Counted from the stretch's first letter, positions 46,352 to 56,103 are shown. The stretch is DNA of 64,000 nt from Bryobacterales bacterium KBS 96 (GCA_000381625.1 KB906767.1:783729-847728), one strand, 5' to 3'. Translations and numbers: made by a program. Notes: a model not told the origin generated them from the letters alone.

Positions 46352-49300
46352 ATGAGAAGATTGCCGTGTCTGCGTCTTTTAGGGGCATCCATTTGTCTGC
46401 TGTTTTTTGCTTCTTTGACATATGCCCAAACTACTTTTGGTTCGATTGTTGGAAACGTAACCGACCCGACCGGCGCCGCCGTCGGCAGCACGCCGGTAAC
46501 ACTCACCAATCTGGGGACGAGTGAAAAACGAACCGACTCCACAAATGCGGACGGCCTGTATCAGTTCGTAAACCTGCCGCCCGGTCAATACAGCGTTGCG
46601 ATAGAAAAGCCGGGGTTCAAGCGCGTCCTGCGATCGCCGGTCACGGTGCAAACGCAAACGACCACGAAGATCGATCTCGCGTTAGAAGTCGGCAATGTAA
46701 GCCAAACGGTCGAAGTCACAGCGCAAACGCCGTTGCTGCAGCCCGAAAATTCATCTCTTGGCCAAGTCGTCGATGAGCGCAAGACAACCGAACTGCCTCT
46801 CAACGGCCGAAATCCGCTGAACCTGGTGGCGCTTGTGCCCTCGGTTGTGCCGCAGGGAGGCTCGATGTCGAATCCGAATGGACAGAATCCGTTCGCGTGG
46901 GGCAACTATCAGATCGGCGGCGGCATGGCGAACCAGAGCATGGTCTGGCTGGATGGCTCGCCGGTAAACGGCAGCTACATCAACATTACGGCGCTGATTC
47001 CGACGCAGGATTCACTGCAGGAATTTAAGGTGGCGACGAACAATCTTTCGCCGGAATACGGACGCTTCGCCGGCGGCGTAGTTAACTTCACTACGAAATC
47101 GGGCACGAATGAGTTGCACGGGAGTGCCTGGGAGTTCCTGCGAAACAAGCTTCTGAATGGGAACACCTTCTTCAACAACGAAGCAGGCATTGCACGCCCG
47201 GCATTTACACAGAACCAGTTCGGATTCAACCTGGGCGGTCCGGTTTACATTCCGAAAGTCTACAACGGCAAGGACAAAACGTTCTTCTTCGTGAACTGGG
47301 AGGGCTTTCGGCTGCGGCAAGGACAATCGTTTGTCGAGACGGTGCCCACGGCCGCCGAACGCACCGGCGATCTCTCCTCGCTTGGACCAATTTACGATCC
47401 ATTGACCACTTGTGGCAGCGGTGCGCCCCGATCGCTCACTTGCGCCCCAGGGCAGGCCCAGTATAGCCGGCAGCCGTTCGCCGGGAGCATCATTCCCACC
47501 AGCCGGTTGAATCGCACTTCGATGAAGTGGCTGGGGCTGTATCCGGCTCCAAACACCGCCGGAGTCAACGGAGTGAGCAATTACGTCAACAACGCGAGCG
47601 TGGGTGGCAACAATAACGAGACCGTTGTTCACCTGGATCAAAACGTGTCCGATAAACAGCACATTACGGCGCGCTATACCTATTGGGGCAATCTCAACCT
47701 GCCAATCGATCCTCTCGGAACGGGCGTTTGCCAGGACCGCTGCACGGAGACGTTCAACACGAATAATTTTGTGCTGGGCGACACCTATTCGTTCTCTCCC
47801 ACAACCATCATGGAGGTTCGTCTGAGCTATCAGCGGTTCAGTTACGATCGGACGCCGAAAACGCTTGGCTACGATCTGACTCAGCTCGGCTGGCCGGCAT
47901 CGCTCAATACCCAAGCGGTATTCCTCGATTTGCCGATCCCAGTGATCAGCGGCTTCGACACTGCTAATACCTTTGGCAGCCAGGGAGCGGGCAGCGTCAT
48001 TATCGACCGCAACGACAATTACCGCGCGGCGGCGACCGTGACGAAGATCAGCGGAAGTCACACATTCAAATTTGGGGCCGAGTTTCTGCGTATGACGCAC
48101 AACTACGCTCAGACGAACGTTCCGACCGGTATTTTCAATTTCAACAGCGGCTTCACCAACAACAACGCAGTCACTCCGACATCCGGTATATCGCAGGGCC
48201 TCGGTTCGTTCCTGCTTGGATATGCCGCCAGCGGAAATGCGTCCTCCCCCGCGCTCGTCGCCGGACAGCAGCTCTATCCAGCATTGTTCATCAATGACAA
48301 TTGGCATGCCTCGTCGCGGCTGACCTTGAACCTTGGCGTGCGATGGGAACACGCGGGTCCCTGGACCGAGCGTTTCAACCGGCTTTCGTTTTTCGATCCC
48401 ACGGCTCCAAACTCGGTGCTTGCCGCGAACGGCATCATCATGCCGGGCAACATCGGCCTCGTGGGCACCGCCGCGAACGGCGGCTTACGAAGCAACATCA
48501 AGCCCGATTGGCGTCAATTCGCTCCACGCGTCGGCTTGGCGTATCAAGTAACACAAAGGACCGTGTTCCATGCCGGTTACGGAGTTTTCTGGCTACCCAA
48601 CGACGTCGCATGGGATTACAGTCCCAATAACGACCCGATCAATAGTTTTTCTACTCAATATGTGGATCACGTCTTTACGGGTATCCCTGCCAGCATTGTT
48701 TCCAATCCATTCCCCAACGGAATTATTGCCCCTCCGGGTCGAAATCCAAGCTACGCGCAGACGCTCTTGGGACAAGGCGCGAATTTGTCTCAACTCGGCA
48801 ACCCATATGGGTATGCACAGCAATGGAACGCCGACATCCAGCAGGAGTTTGGCAATGGATTTCTGATTGACGTCGCCTACGGCGGAGCAAAGGGCACGCA
48901 CCTGCCTATCGACTCGCCACAGATCGACCAGTTGCCCGATCAGGACCTGGCTCTGGGGAACCAACTTACGCAAAGTGTCGCCAATCCATTTGCCGGTATC
49001 GTTCGAAGCGGTTCTCTGGCGGCTAGCACCGTCCAATACGGACAACTGCTTCGTCCTTATCCGCAGTACAACGGCCTGAATTTCGCCGGCCAGGGAATCG
49101 GCAATTCGACATACAACTCCCTACAGGTGAAGGCTGAGAAGCGCTTCTCCGGCGGCGCCTCCCTGCTGGTTGCGTACACTTTTTCGAAGCTCATCAGCGA
49201 TACCGATACCATCACGGGCTGGCTGGAAAGCGGCGGCACGGGAGGAGTGCAGGATTGGAATAATCTGAAGGGCGAGAAATCGCTGGCCTCGTTCGATACG

Positions 49301-49861
49301 CCCAATCGCCTGGTTGTCAGCTATGTTCTCGATATTCCCGTCGGCAAGGGGCGGAAGTACCTTTCGCATTCGAACGCCTTTGTCAACGCGACGATTGGCG
49401 GTTGGGGTGTGCAGGGCGTTACCACGCTACAGGACGGCTTTCCATTGCATTTTGGCACCAACCAGAACTTGACTAATTCGTTCGGCGGCGGGTCGCGGCC
49501 GAACTATGTCGGTGGATGCGACAAGTCGGTCTCCGGATCGGCGCAATCGAGGCTGAATGGTTGGTTTAATACCGCCTGCTTCGTTCAACCAGACCCGTTT
49601 ACCTTCGGCAACGAGAGCCGGACCGACTCCAGCCTGCGGTCGCCAGGAATTGCGAACTGGGATTTCGCCGCGTTCAAGGACTTCCCGTTGAGTCGCGAAG
49701 GCAGGGTAAAGCTGCAGCTGCGGGCGGAATTCTTCAATATATTCAACCGGGTGCAGTTCGGCTATCCAGGCCAGACACAAGGCTCCAGTTCGTTCGGAAT
49801 CATCAGCTCTCAAGCCAATACTCCGCGTTTACTTCAGGTGGCGGGGCGGGTCAACTTTTAG
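46352..49861 (+). CDS. Oar-like TonB-dependent outer membrane receptor
   Basis: 1169 residues from ATG 46352, chosen because GAGGAG lies 10 nt upstream; an in-frame ATG at 46328 has none. Signal peptide 1-25 (LRLLGASICLLFFASLTYAQ). A carboxypeptidase-regulatory-like domain (about 28-115: FGSIVGNVTDPTGAAVGSTP) precedes the plug (LPLNGRNPLNLVALVPSVVP, VNFTTKSGTNELHGSAWEFL) and the barrel, which ends LQVAGRVNF. It is related to the receptor at 15336 in plan but has the classic LPLNGRN motif that the other lacks (there MPLPAYRNY). The substrate is unknown. The 180-nt upstream region is AT-rich and contains TTATAG near 46296. Confidence 0.9.
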   Translation: MRRLPCLRLLGASICLLFFASLTYAQTTFGSIVGNVTDPTGAAVGSTPVTLTNLGTSEKRTDSTNADGLYQFVNLPPGQYSVAIEKPGFKRVLRSPVTVQTQTTTKIDLALEVGNVSQTVEVTAQTPLLQPENSSLGQVVDERKTTELPLNGRNPLNLVALVPSVVPQGGSMSNPNGQNPFAWGNYQIGGGMANQSMVWLDGSPVNGSYINITALIPTQDSLQEFKVATNNLSPEYGRFAGGVVNFTTKSGTNELHGSAWEFLRNKLLNGNTFFNNEAGIARPAFTQNQFGFNLGGPVYIPKVYNGKDKTFFFVNWEGFRLRQGQSFVETVPTAAERTGDLSSLGPIYDPLTTCGSGAPRSLTCAPGQAQYSRQPFAGSIIPTSRLNRTSMKWLGLYPAPNTAGVNGVSNYVNNASVGGNNNETVVHLDQNVSDKQHITARYTYWGNLNLPIDPLGTGVCQDRCTETFNTNNFVLGDTYSFSPTTIMEVRLSYQRFSYDRTPKTLGYDLTQLGWPASLNTQAVFLDLPIPVISGFDTANTFGSQGAGSVIIDRNDNYRAAATVTKISGSHTFKFGAEFLRMTHNYAQTNVPTGIFNFNSGFTNNNAVTPTSGISQGLGSFLLGYAASGNASSPALVAGQQLYPALFINDNWHASSRLTLNLGVRWEHAGPWTERFNRLSFFDPTAPNSVLAANGIIMPGNIGLVGTAANGGLRSNIKPDWRQFAPRVGLAYQVTQRTVFHAGYGVFWLPNDVAWDYSPNNDPINSFSTQYVDHVFTGIPASIVSNPFPNGIIAPPGRNPSYAQTLLGQGANLSQLGNPYGYAQQWNADIQQEFGNGFLIDVAYGGAKGTHLPIDSPQIDQLPDQDLALGNQLTQSVANPFAGIVRSGSLAASTVQYGQLLRPYPQYNGLNFAGQGIGNSTYNSLQVKAEKRFSGGASLLVAYTFSKLISDTDTITGWLESGGTGGVQDWNNLKGEKSLASFDTPNRLVVSYVLDIPVGKGRKYLSHSNAFVNATIGGWGVQGVTTLQDGFPLHFGTNQNLTNSFGGGSRPNYVGGCDKSVSGSAQSRLNGWFNTACFVQPDPFTFGNESRTDSSLRSPGIANWDFAAFKDFPLSREGRVKLQLRAEFFNIFNRVQFGYPGQTQGSSSFGIISSQANTPRLLQVAGRVNF

Positions 49862-49904
49862 CGAACGGGAGTGCATGACATAGAAATGGAGATGAGCCAA
49901 TGCC

Positions 49905-49991
49905 GGTCCGAGCCGCGACCGTGTAGGCGCGCACCTTGCAGGTGAATGTAAGGAAAAAACGTGCGCTCCTCGACAGTCGCGGCTCGGTACC
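49905..49991. repeat. Inverted repeat pair after the second TonB receptor
   Basis: GGTCCGAGCCGCGA (49905-49918) and its near-complement within CAGTCGCGGCTCGGTACC (49974-49991) flank ACCTTGCAGGT and GTGCGCTCCTCG. The right arm is identical to 22213-22230. The 250-nt gap 49862-50111 holds no gene. Confidence 0.6.
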
Positions 49992-50111
49992 TGAAGTTCG
50001 CTCGTCTTCCCTTCTATGACGTGCGCTCATCGAAAAGCAGAACAGCCCGCATGCGCGGGTTCCGCGATTGATAATTTCGCAGCCCGCCGGTCATACGTTC
50101 TTCGTGTCGCT

Positions 50112-50612
50112 CTACTTCACCGCTACTTTGCCATGCTCGCCCATCTGACCTGGGTCACCTTTCGCAATCGCCTTGAGAAGATTGAACGTGCGGGACACCG
50201 CCGATCCCGGCGCATCCCAATACTCCGCCGTGTTAACTGAGACTTTAAGCAACGCCAGTTCCGGATCGTCGATGCCCTTCGGAAAGAACGCAGCGTATGT
50301 GGGTTTCCAAAGTTCCTCTATCTTTTTGCGATCGCGCACCAGCGAAGCGATGCCGCAAGCTGAGATGAAGGTCTGCTTATTTGGATCGGCAAAGCTAACG
50401 TTCACCTGGTGATTGCGATTCACATCCCACCCCTTTGGCGTATTCGCGGATGTAAAAAACCACAGATCGCCATCAAACTCGGCATCTTGCATCGCCATTG
50501 GCCGGCTGTGCAATTTCCCGTCTTGCTCTACCGTCGTCAGCATGACGAATCTAACGGATTTCATCAACTCGGCGAGTTTCGCCCTCGCGTCGTGTTCTTG
50601 ATTTTCGGCCAT
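50112..50612 (-). CDS. Pyridoxamine 5'-phosphate oxidase family protein (general stress type)
   Basis: 166 residues from ATG 50612, which has GGAGG 8 nt upstream. Split-barrel flavin-binding fold: VRFVMLTTVEQDGKLHSRPM, DLWFFTSANTPKGWDVNRN, VNVSFADPNKQTFISACG. It resembles the general stress protein 26 group, FMN/F420 or haem-binding proteins rather than the PdxH enzyme. The C-terminal AEYWDAPGSAVSRTFNLLKA supports that group. It precedes nothing in the same operon; the DUF2127 gene upstream is 42 nt away and may be co-transcribed. Confidence 0.85.
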   Translation of the reverse strand: MAENQEHDARAKLAELMKSVRFVMLTTVEQDGKLHSRPMAMQDAEFDGDLWFFTSANTPKGWDVNRNHQVNVSFADPNKQTFISACGIASLVRDRKKIEELWKPTYAAFFPKGIDDPELALLKVSVNTAEYWDAPGSAVSRTFNLLKAIAKGDPGQMGEHGKVAVK

Positions 50613-50654
50613 GGAGTCGGCCTCCAAAAATGGGACGGCGCGGGAAAGTCGAGG

Positions 50655-51185
50655 TTACATACTTCCCGCAACCGGGCGCCGGTCTCCTTCGGGCTCGGTG
50701 GCGTTATCCCCGGCTCGACGTTCTGAAAACAGGATGGCCAGCACATATACCAGAATCGCAATATTGACAACCAGGAAGACAAGCTTAAGGGATGTAAAGC
50801 GGCGGAACAATTCGTAAAGTTCAAGCGGAATGAAGCCGCCGGTGATGATAACCGTGAAGTATTCACCCCAGCGTTTCCGCAGCAACAAGCCCGTGCCTTC
50901 GCAGAGGTGGAGCGCTGCGTAAAAAAATGTGCCCGCGCTAAGCGCCGCCAATTGCCGGGGAGTCACCGAGAACGATTTTGCAAGCAGTACCTGTATGTAC
51001 CTATTGTCCGGGTCTATTTGCAAGACATCAACCCAATGCAGCAACAACACGGCGAGGCCTCGATGAAGCAGGTTCAACACGCCGATTGCAACCGCGACCA
51101 GCGCGAAGCCTTCCAGCAATTTGAAAGCGCCGATCAGAACCAGACCGCCGGCGTGGGAGCGTTTCGATTGTACAAATGATTTCAT
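50655..51185 (-). CDS. DUF2127 membrane protein
   Basis: 176 residues with four hydrophobic segments: GLVLIGAFKLLEGFALVAVA, LAALSAGTFFYAALHLCEGT, GEYFTVIITGGFIPLELYEL, LVFLVVNIAILVYVLAILF. The GAFKLLEG and LCEGTGLLLRKRWGEY motifs are those of DUF2127, an inner membrane family without a known function. It lies between the PNPOx-like gene and an unknown gene, all in the same direction with short gaps. Confidence 0.87.
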   Translation of the reverse strand: MKSFVQSKRSHAGGLVLIGAFKLLEGFALVAVAIGVLNLLHRGLAVLLLHWVDVLQIDPDNRYIQVLLAKSFSVTPRQLAALSAGTFFYAALHLCEGTGLLLRKRWGEYFTVIITGGFIPLELYELFRRFTSLKLVFLVVNIAILVYVLAILFSERRAGDNATEPEGDRRPVAGSM

Positions 51186-51194
51186 TAAACCGAT

Positions 51195-51773
51195 TCAGTA
51201 CTGTAGCGGCCGCTGGACAACGCGATGAACCAATTCACTTCCTACGACGCCAACGATCTGCTGGATAATCAGAGTCCACCGCCCGGACCGCGGCTTGTGG
51301 AGAAGAGCATTTCCTCGCACCGGCCCGACAATGTCGCGCTGCAAGCACTCGTGCCAGGAAATCTCGTCCAGCATGTTATCGGTACGCGCAACGGCTGATG
51401 CGCTGCCGCCGCCAAGCTGCTGTTCCTGATAAATGCGGAGCAAGGCATCGCCTTCGCGCGTCACGTATAAACGGCTATTCGAGAATGTGCGCAGAAAGCA
51501 GAATTGATGAGCGGCCTCGCCCGCCGGCAGCACGACCGTCCCGCTCGCGTCCAGGTAGTACCCGCTGATGGGCGTATCCGCATACTGGTGTAGCCCCTCG
51601 AAAATACGCACCTTCGCTTTGCGGCCTTCGGATTCCAAATCGAAAAAGTTGACGGCCTTTGTCCGAAGGAGCCGCGCGGATGACGGCTCGCTCAATCCTT
51701 CCGTAACCAGAACCGTGCGCTCCAAAAAAGGCAATGGCGAGTTCGCAAGCAGCAGGTTCAGATGGGAAGCCAT
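51195..51773 (-). CDS. Hypothetical protein
   Basis: 192 residues, not recognised. It has no signal peptide or membrane segment. It begins ASHLNLLLANSPLPFLERTV, has a middle part with ISGYYLDASGTVVLPAGEAA, and ends with TLIIQQIVGVVGSELVHRVV. Cysteines are few. It follows the HEAT-repeat gene by 27 nt and precedes the DUF2127 gene by 9 nt, so the three are probably one operon. The frame is well supported by neighbours and GC-rich third positions. Confidence 0.65.
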   Translation of the reverse strand: MASHLNLLLANSPLPFLERTVLVTEGLSEPSSARLLRTKAVNFFDLESEGRKAKVRIFEGLHQYADTPISGYYLDASGTVVLPAGEAAHQFCFLRTFSNSRLYVTREGDALLRIYQEQQLGGGSASAVARTDNMLDEISWHECLQRDIVGPVRGNALLHKPRSGRWTLIIQQIVGVVGSELVHRVVQRPLQY

Positions 51774-51800
51774 GGCCGGTACCGCTGTCTGCCGGATGCC

Positions 51801-53198
51801 TCAATCCGGAGCGTTGAAATAAGGATGCTTGCCAATCATGGCCAGCCTTTCGTCGAGAGCGATCTTCACGAGCTCTACTTCGCCTTCCGACAATGCTTCC
51901 GCGTCGTTCTCGATGCGCGCCAGCAGACTCTTCATGCGGCTTCGGGAGATATCGGCGGGAATGGCAAGCGCATAAGCAAAAAGCGCATCCGGCCGCAGTT
52001 CTTCATCCTCGAATAATTCGCGAAGTCTGCCCACCGCGGAGCGTACGGAAAAATAGCCGACGCCCCAGATTGCGCTGCGCCTGATTTCGACATCGGTATC
52101 GTACAAGTGCTGTTCGAAATAGTCGCGGAACGATGGATGCAAGCTTCGCCACATCGCTTCCAGTGCTCTCGCGCGAGTCTCGGGTTGAGTATAGAGATCC
52201 TCCATCGCTTTCCGAACTTCGTTGCGGTCGGCCTCGAGCGCCAGTCCAACGATGATTCCAGCACGCTCCTCGGGAGGCGTCGAGGGATTACGCAACCCCT
52301 CTAGCATGGCTTCCAGGACTTCGGCCTGCTCCGTTTCATTTGTCAGGGCAGTCCACGCGCTTACGCGCACTTTTATGTCGGAATCGCTTTGCGCTCGTTG
52401 TAACAACTTCTTTACGGAAACAGGATCTAACTCGCTGGTTGAGAACGAACCAGCTACCTCCGCGCGAACGGAGGGATTCGGATGGTCGAGCATCTCCAAC
52501 CGTTCCTGCTCCGATAGCAGTTCAACGGGCGGATCCGCCGTTTCCGGATATTCGGCGTAAATGTCGTAGGGCTCGTCAGCGTGCGACGTTTCCGGCTGCT
52601 CTGAAAACGACTCGATCGCGCGCTCGATTTCGCCGCGCAGCGCGCTTTGTTCGTCGCTCAACGACGACATGACCTTCTCCAGTTCCGGCCGGCCGGCCGG
52701 GTCGCCGTAGATGCCCAGCAGAAAAGACCCGTGATCGGCATCCTGCTCCATTCGTTCCAGCAGCAGACCTAAAATGCGAGGATCCCGCACGCCGAGGCTT
52801 GCAAGCAGAAACGCGACTTCTTCCCTGTCCGGCTCCTTGCCGTCAAGCCCCACATAAAGACGCAGCAGCGGCTCCACCGCGAGTTCGCCGAATGAATGAA
52901 TTGCTTCGACGACTTCGTCCGGAATGTCGTCCGGCGCAACCTGGATGGCGTCGATGATCGCGGGAATGCCCTCCGACGCGTGGAGCGCACGAACAATAGC
53001 GACGATCTCCAGTTCCAGGTCGACCGCGTCAGCATCATGATCTTGCCCGCGCCAGTCGAGTATCGCCTGCATGGTTTCCTTCGGACGATCCATCAGGGCG
53101 CGCAGAAACCGATGGTCTACGCCAAGTCTGCCGGCAGCAGCCTCCTTCAAGATCTGGGCGGGAGGCGCTTTTGGGAGTTTGTCGGGATCGAGAAACAT
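51801..53198 (-). CDS. HEAT-repeat protein
   Basis: 465 residues, helical throughout. Repeats of about 30 residues are recognisable, for example HPNPSVRAEVAGSFSTSELD, SDSDIKVRVSAWTALTNET and DTDVEIRRSAIWGVGYFSV, the usual DxxVRxxA pattern of HEAT/PBS-lyase repeats. They are densest between residues 225 and 420. The N-terminus (KLPKAPPAQILKEAAAGRLG) is distinct. It is acidic and probably cytoplasmic. Such proteins serve as scaffolds, so a partner, perhaps the next gene's product, is expected. There is no catalytic motif. Confidence 0.8.
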   Translation of the reverse strand: MFLDPDKLPKAPPAQILKEAAAGRLGVDHRFLRALMDRPKETMQAILDWRGQDHDADAVDLELEIVAIVRALHASEGIPAIIDAIQVAPDDIPDEVVEAIHSFGELAVEPLLRLYVGLDGKEPDREEVAFLLASLGVRDPRILGLLLERMEQDADHGSFLLGIYGDPAGRPELEKVMSSLSDEQSALRGEIERAIESFSEQPETSHADEPYDIYAEYPETADPPVELLSEQERLEMLDHPNPSVRAEVAGSFSTSELDPVSVKKLLQRAQSDSDIKVRVSAWTALTNETEQAEVLEAMLEGLRNPSTPPEERAGIIVGLALEADRNEVRKAMEDLYTQPETRARALEAMWRSLHPSFRDYFEQHLYDTDVEIRRSAIWGVGYFSVRSAVGRLRELFEDEELRPDALFAYALAIPADISRSRMKSLLARIENDAEALSEGEVELVKIALDERLAMIGKHPYFNAPD

Positions 53199-53229
53199 AA
53201 GCGGAATGTTGTGCGAACGTAGCTTTCCT

Positions 53230-53317
53230 TCGAAAATTCAATCGCGCTCGGGCCGGGCAGGCCTGACCCTACACAAAATTTGTGGTCAGTCGTAGGGATA
53301 AGGCATGCCGCGCCCGC
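53230..53317 (-). repeat. Dispersed ~90-bp palindromic repeat, copy 4 (inverted)
   Basis: Read on the minus strand it reproduces the unit at 20533-20627: first palindromic half with GGCATGCC, second half around GGCCTGCCCGGCCCGAGCG, and tail ending AATTTTCGA. A further GGGCCGCGC/GCGCGACCC hairpin stands at about 53416-53435. The gap between the HEAT and rplI genes otherwise holds nothing recognisable. Confidence 0.7.
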
Positions 53318-53471
53318 GCAGCTTCAATCAGTTCATCGCCTTGTGTGCAACGGTTCATGCAAGCGAGCATCGCGATTCATTCGGTCTTTCGCCGTCCTTC
53401 CCTGGGAAAACGAAAGGGCCGCGCTTTCGCGCGACCCTACCATTCTCTCGAATTGCCAGAGCGGGATCGAG

Positions 53472-53918
53472 TTATTCTTCTTTTTCGACAACGACGGTAA
53501 TCTCCGTCGGGACTTCCCGATGCAGTCTCACCGTGACTTTGTGCTCGCCAAGAGTGCGGATCGGCTCATCCAGCACGATCTTGCGGCGGTCGACATGAAA
53601 GTTCTGCTTTTCCAGCCCTTCCGCGATGTCCCGGCCCGTAACCGAGCCGAATAGCTGGTCGTTTTCGCCGACTTTGTGGCGGAACGTGAGCGTTACGCCG
53701 GTCAGCAGCTTCGCAAGATCCTCGGCATCGACTTTGATTTTCGCTTCCTTACGCAGCCATGCCTGACGCTCCTGCTCCACGATTTTGCGATTGGCGTCGG
53801 TGGCGGGAACCGCCAGTTTCTTCGGCAGCAGATAATTGCGGGCGTATCCATCGGCCACTTTTACGATGGAGCCGCGCTGGCCGAGCTTCTCGAGATCTTC
53901 TCTCAGAATGATTTCCAT
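53472..53918 (-). CDS. rplI: 50S ribosomal protein L9
   Basis: 148 residues, typical length. The N-terminal domain has the family signature MEIILREDLEKLGQRGSIVK followed by VADGYARNYLLPKKLAVPAT. A long connecting helix (about 40-80) leads to the C-terminal domain (ITVVVEKEE end). GGAGGAG lies 10 nt before the ATG. It is the last gene of the rpsF-rpsR-rplI group. Confidence 0.97.
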   Translation of the reverse strand: MEIILREDLEKLGQRGSIVKVADGYARNYLLPKKLAVPATDANRKIVEQERQAWLRKEAKIKVDAEDLAKLLTGVTLTFRHKVGENDQLFGSVTGRDIAEGLEKQNFHVDRRKIVLDEPIRTLGEHKVTVRLHREVPTEITVVVEKEE

Positions 53919-53938
53919 TGGACCTGGACTCCTCCCGC

Positions 53939-54241
53939 CTACATCTTCGACGCGAACGGGAGCAGGGCGATATTACGCGCCTGCTTGATCGCTTCGCTCA
54001 GCCGCTTCTGGTGCGGCGTGCATACGCCCGAAATGCGCCGGGGCGTAATCTTGCCGCGCTCCGAGATAAAGCTGTTCAGCATGCGAACTTCTTTGTAATT
54101 GATATCGTCGACTTTCTCGACGCAGAACCGGCAGACCTTTTTCCGGCGGAAGTATTGCTTCTTGCCGGTAGCGATGGCTTTGTCGCCGCCGGTCGGCCGC
54201 TGTGAAGCCGCGATCGGACGGCCACCTCTTGTTTCTGGCAT
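53939..54241 (-). CDS. rpsR: 30S ribosomal protein S18
   Basis: 100 residues. The family core is KVCRFCVEKVDDINYKEVRM, then FISERGKITPRRISGVCTPH, QKRLSEAIKQARNIALLPFA. Two cysteines in CRFC and one in GVC suggest the zinc-binding form, C+ type. The N-terminus carries a 25-residue basic extension (RGGRPIAASQRPTGG). It lies 30 nt after rpsF and 20 nt before rplI. Confidence 0.97.
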   Translation of the reverse strand: MPETRGGRPIAASQRPTGGDKAIATGKKQYFRRKKVCRFCVEKVDDINYKEVRMLNSFISERGKITPRRISGVCTPHQKRLSEAIKQARNIALLPFASKM

Positions 54242-54271
54242 AGTATTTTTCCTTGGGTGTTCCTTCCGTCG

Positions 54272-54727
54272 TTACTTCTGTTCCGGTTGAGCGGGAGCTC
54301 CGGGTGTCGGGGCCCCGGGAACGGGTGTTGCCGGCTCGCTCGGGAGCAAAGGGGCCGCGACAGCCGGCGCTTCCGGCTTCGGTGGCCGCCGTGCCGCCCG
54401 CTTCTCGCGTTGCTTTTTCCTCTTCTCGATGCGCTTCAGCTTTTCGTCAATCCGAACCGTCAGGAATTTGACGACCAGATCGTTTACCCGGAGCCGGCGC
54501 TGGATTTCCTTCACCGCCTCCGCGCCAGCCGAAAACTGCAGGAGTATGTAATGGCCCTCAGTCAGCTTTCCAATGCGATAGGCCAGCCTGCGGACGCCCC
54601 ACTTTTCGGTTTTGTCAAGCGTACCGCCTGTTTGCGCAATGATATCCTTCAACTGCTCGACCAACGGATCGATTTGCTCGTCCGTTGCATCGGGCCGAAC
54701 GATGAACAACTCTTCGTAAATTCTCAT
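54272..54727 (-). CDS. rpsF: 30S ribosomal protein S6
   Basis: 151 residues. The core ferredoxin-like fold is residues 1-95: [60 protein letters not shown]-terminal extension of about 50 residues is first highly basic ([15 protein letters not shown]) and then Ala/Pro-rich, longer than in E. coli. It overlaps pth by 4 nt (ATGA), which ties ribosomal protein synthesis to peptidyl-tRNA hydrolase. Confidence 0.97.
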   Translation of the reverse strand: MRIYEELFIVRPDATDEQIDPLVEQLKDIIAQTGGTLDKTEKWGVRRLAYRIGKLTEGHYILLQFSAGAEAVKEIQRRLRVNDLVVKFLTVRIDEKLKRIEKRKKQREKRAARRPPKPEAPAVAAPLLPSEPATPVPGAPTPGAPAQPEQK

Positions 54728-55401
54728 TCTTCCTCGTCTTTTAAACCTCGGGCGCGACGATTAAACCTCGTCATGGACTTAATGGCGCCTTCGGCAACTA
54801 TGGACTCGACCGCCTCCGCGGCATACGTCAGCATCTCGTCCAAATCCTCTTTCAACGCCCGCTCCAAGGGAGCGAGCACATACTGCGCTGTATCTTCGAT
54901 TTCATGATCCGGCCGGATGCCGATACGCACCCGCGCGAACCAGTCGGTGCGCATTTCCGCGATCACCGACTTTACTCCATTATGCCCGCCGGCCGAACCC
55001 TTCTTCTTAATTCGTAGCGCTGTCCACGGTAAATCGATATCGTCGTAAACGAGCACCAGATCCTTATGACTCAACCGCCGGTTCTGCATGACGGCTTTTG
55101 CGCTGGCGCCGCTCCGATTCATGAACGTCTGCGGTTTCGCCAGAATGACGTCACGGCCGCGAATCTTCCCCGTTCCCGTGAGCGTTACACCTTCGTTGCT
55201 CTTAATCCGAATTCCATTCCGTTCCGCCAACCGGTCCAGCACCATAAATCCCATGTTGTGCGGTGTCTGTTCATACCGCAGGCCGGGATTTCCCAGCCCC
55301 ACGATGAAGTACGTCCTGGAACCCGCCTCGACCTCCGCATCGGGCGTTTGTTCCATTTCGGTTTGCCCTGCCGAAGCGAAGGATTCGAGTTTTTCAGCCA
55401 T
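54724..55401 (-). CDS. pth: Peptidyl-tRNA hydrolase
   Basis: 225 residues. It frees tRNA from prematurely released peptidyl-tRNA. The catalytic fold starts near residue 31: [20 protein letters not shown] (catalytic His in the HNMGF part), [53 protein letters not shown]. The N-terminal 28 residues, acidic and not conserved, may not be translated if an internal start is used. Overlap with rpsF is 4 nt. Confidence 0.95.
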   Translation of the reverse strand: MAEKLESFASAGQTEMEQTPDAEVEAGSRTYFIVGLGNPGLRYEQTPHNMGFMVLDRLAERNGIRIKSNEGVTLTGTGKIRGRDVILAKPQTFMNRSGASAKAVMQNRRLSHKDLVLVYDDIDLPWTALRIKKKGSAGGHNGVKSVIAEMRTDWFARVRIGIRPDHEIEDTAQYVLAPLERALKEDLDEMLTYAAEAVESIVAEGAIKSMTRFNRRARGLKDEEE

Positions 55402-55434
55402 CTACCGGATATTCGGCAGCAATACGCAGGAAGA

Positions 55435-56103
55435 TTACTTCTTCTTGCTTTCCTCGGCGGCCTCTTCCTTCTTGCCCTTCTTGACAACTTCCGGTTCCGC
55501 GGCCGCTGGGGCTGCTTCAGCCGCCGCCGGTTCCGCTTCGGCTTTGAGAGACACGACGTGGGCCACGACGGTATCGGCCGTTCCCAGCAACTTCATCGTG
55601 CCCGACATCGGGATATCGGAGACGCGAATGCTTTGTCCGATCTGTAATTCGCTTACGTCAAAGTCGAATTGTTCGGGAATCTCGTCGGGCAGGCATTCGA
55701 TTTCCACTTCGCGCGTTACAAGTTCGAGCAATCCGCCCTGCAACTTCACGCCTTTGGGGTCGCCATGCGTAACAACCGGAATCATGACGTGAATGCGCTT
55801 CGTAAGATCTATCCGCTTAAGATCCACGTGCAGCAAATTGTCCTTGATCGGGTCGTGCTGCCAGTCGACTATCATGACTGGCGTCTTCTCGCCGCCGGCC
55901 AGTTCGAGATTGAAAATCGTGTTGTGGCCCGTTTTGCTGTTGAGAATTTTCGACAGCTCTTTGGGATTCACGGCAACCGCCTCGGGCGTACCGGGCTCAC
56001 CGTAAAGAATCGCCGGCATCGAGCCTTTCGCGCGCAACCGCCGGGCTTCATTCTTGCCGCGGGAATCCCGAGCTTCCGCGGCGATTGTAATATCTTTTCT
56101 CAT
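55435..56103 (-). CDS. rplY: 50S ribosomal protein L25 (general stress protein Ctc form)
   Basis: 222 residues from ATG 56103, which has GAGGAAG upstream; an ATG 12 nt before it is less favoured. The 5S-rRNA-binding domain is residues 1-95 (ITIAAEARDSRGKNEARRLR, GHNTIFNLELAGGEKTPVMI, DPIKDNLLHVDLKRIDLT). The C-terminal beta domain (about 100-185) contains ECLPDEIPEQFDFDVSELQI. The tail is Ala/Glu/Lys-rich and ends in KKK. The long form is the Ctc type. It lies between prs and pth, as in many bacteria. Confidence 0.95.
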   Translation of the reverse strand: MRKDITIAAEARDSRGKNEARRLRAKGSMPAILYGEPGTPEAVAVNPKELSKILNSKTGHNTIFNLELAGGEKTPVMIVDWQHDPIKDNLLHVDLKRIDLTKRIHVMIPVVTHGDPKGVKLQGGLLELVTREVEIECLPDEIPEQFDFDVSELQIGQSIRVSDIPMSGTMKLLGTADTVVAHVVSLKAEAEPAAAEAAPAAAEPEVVKKGKKEEAAEESKKK

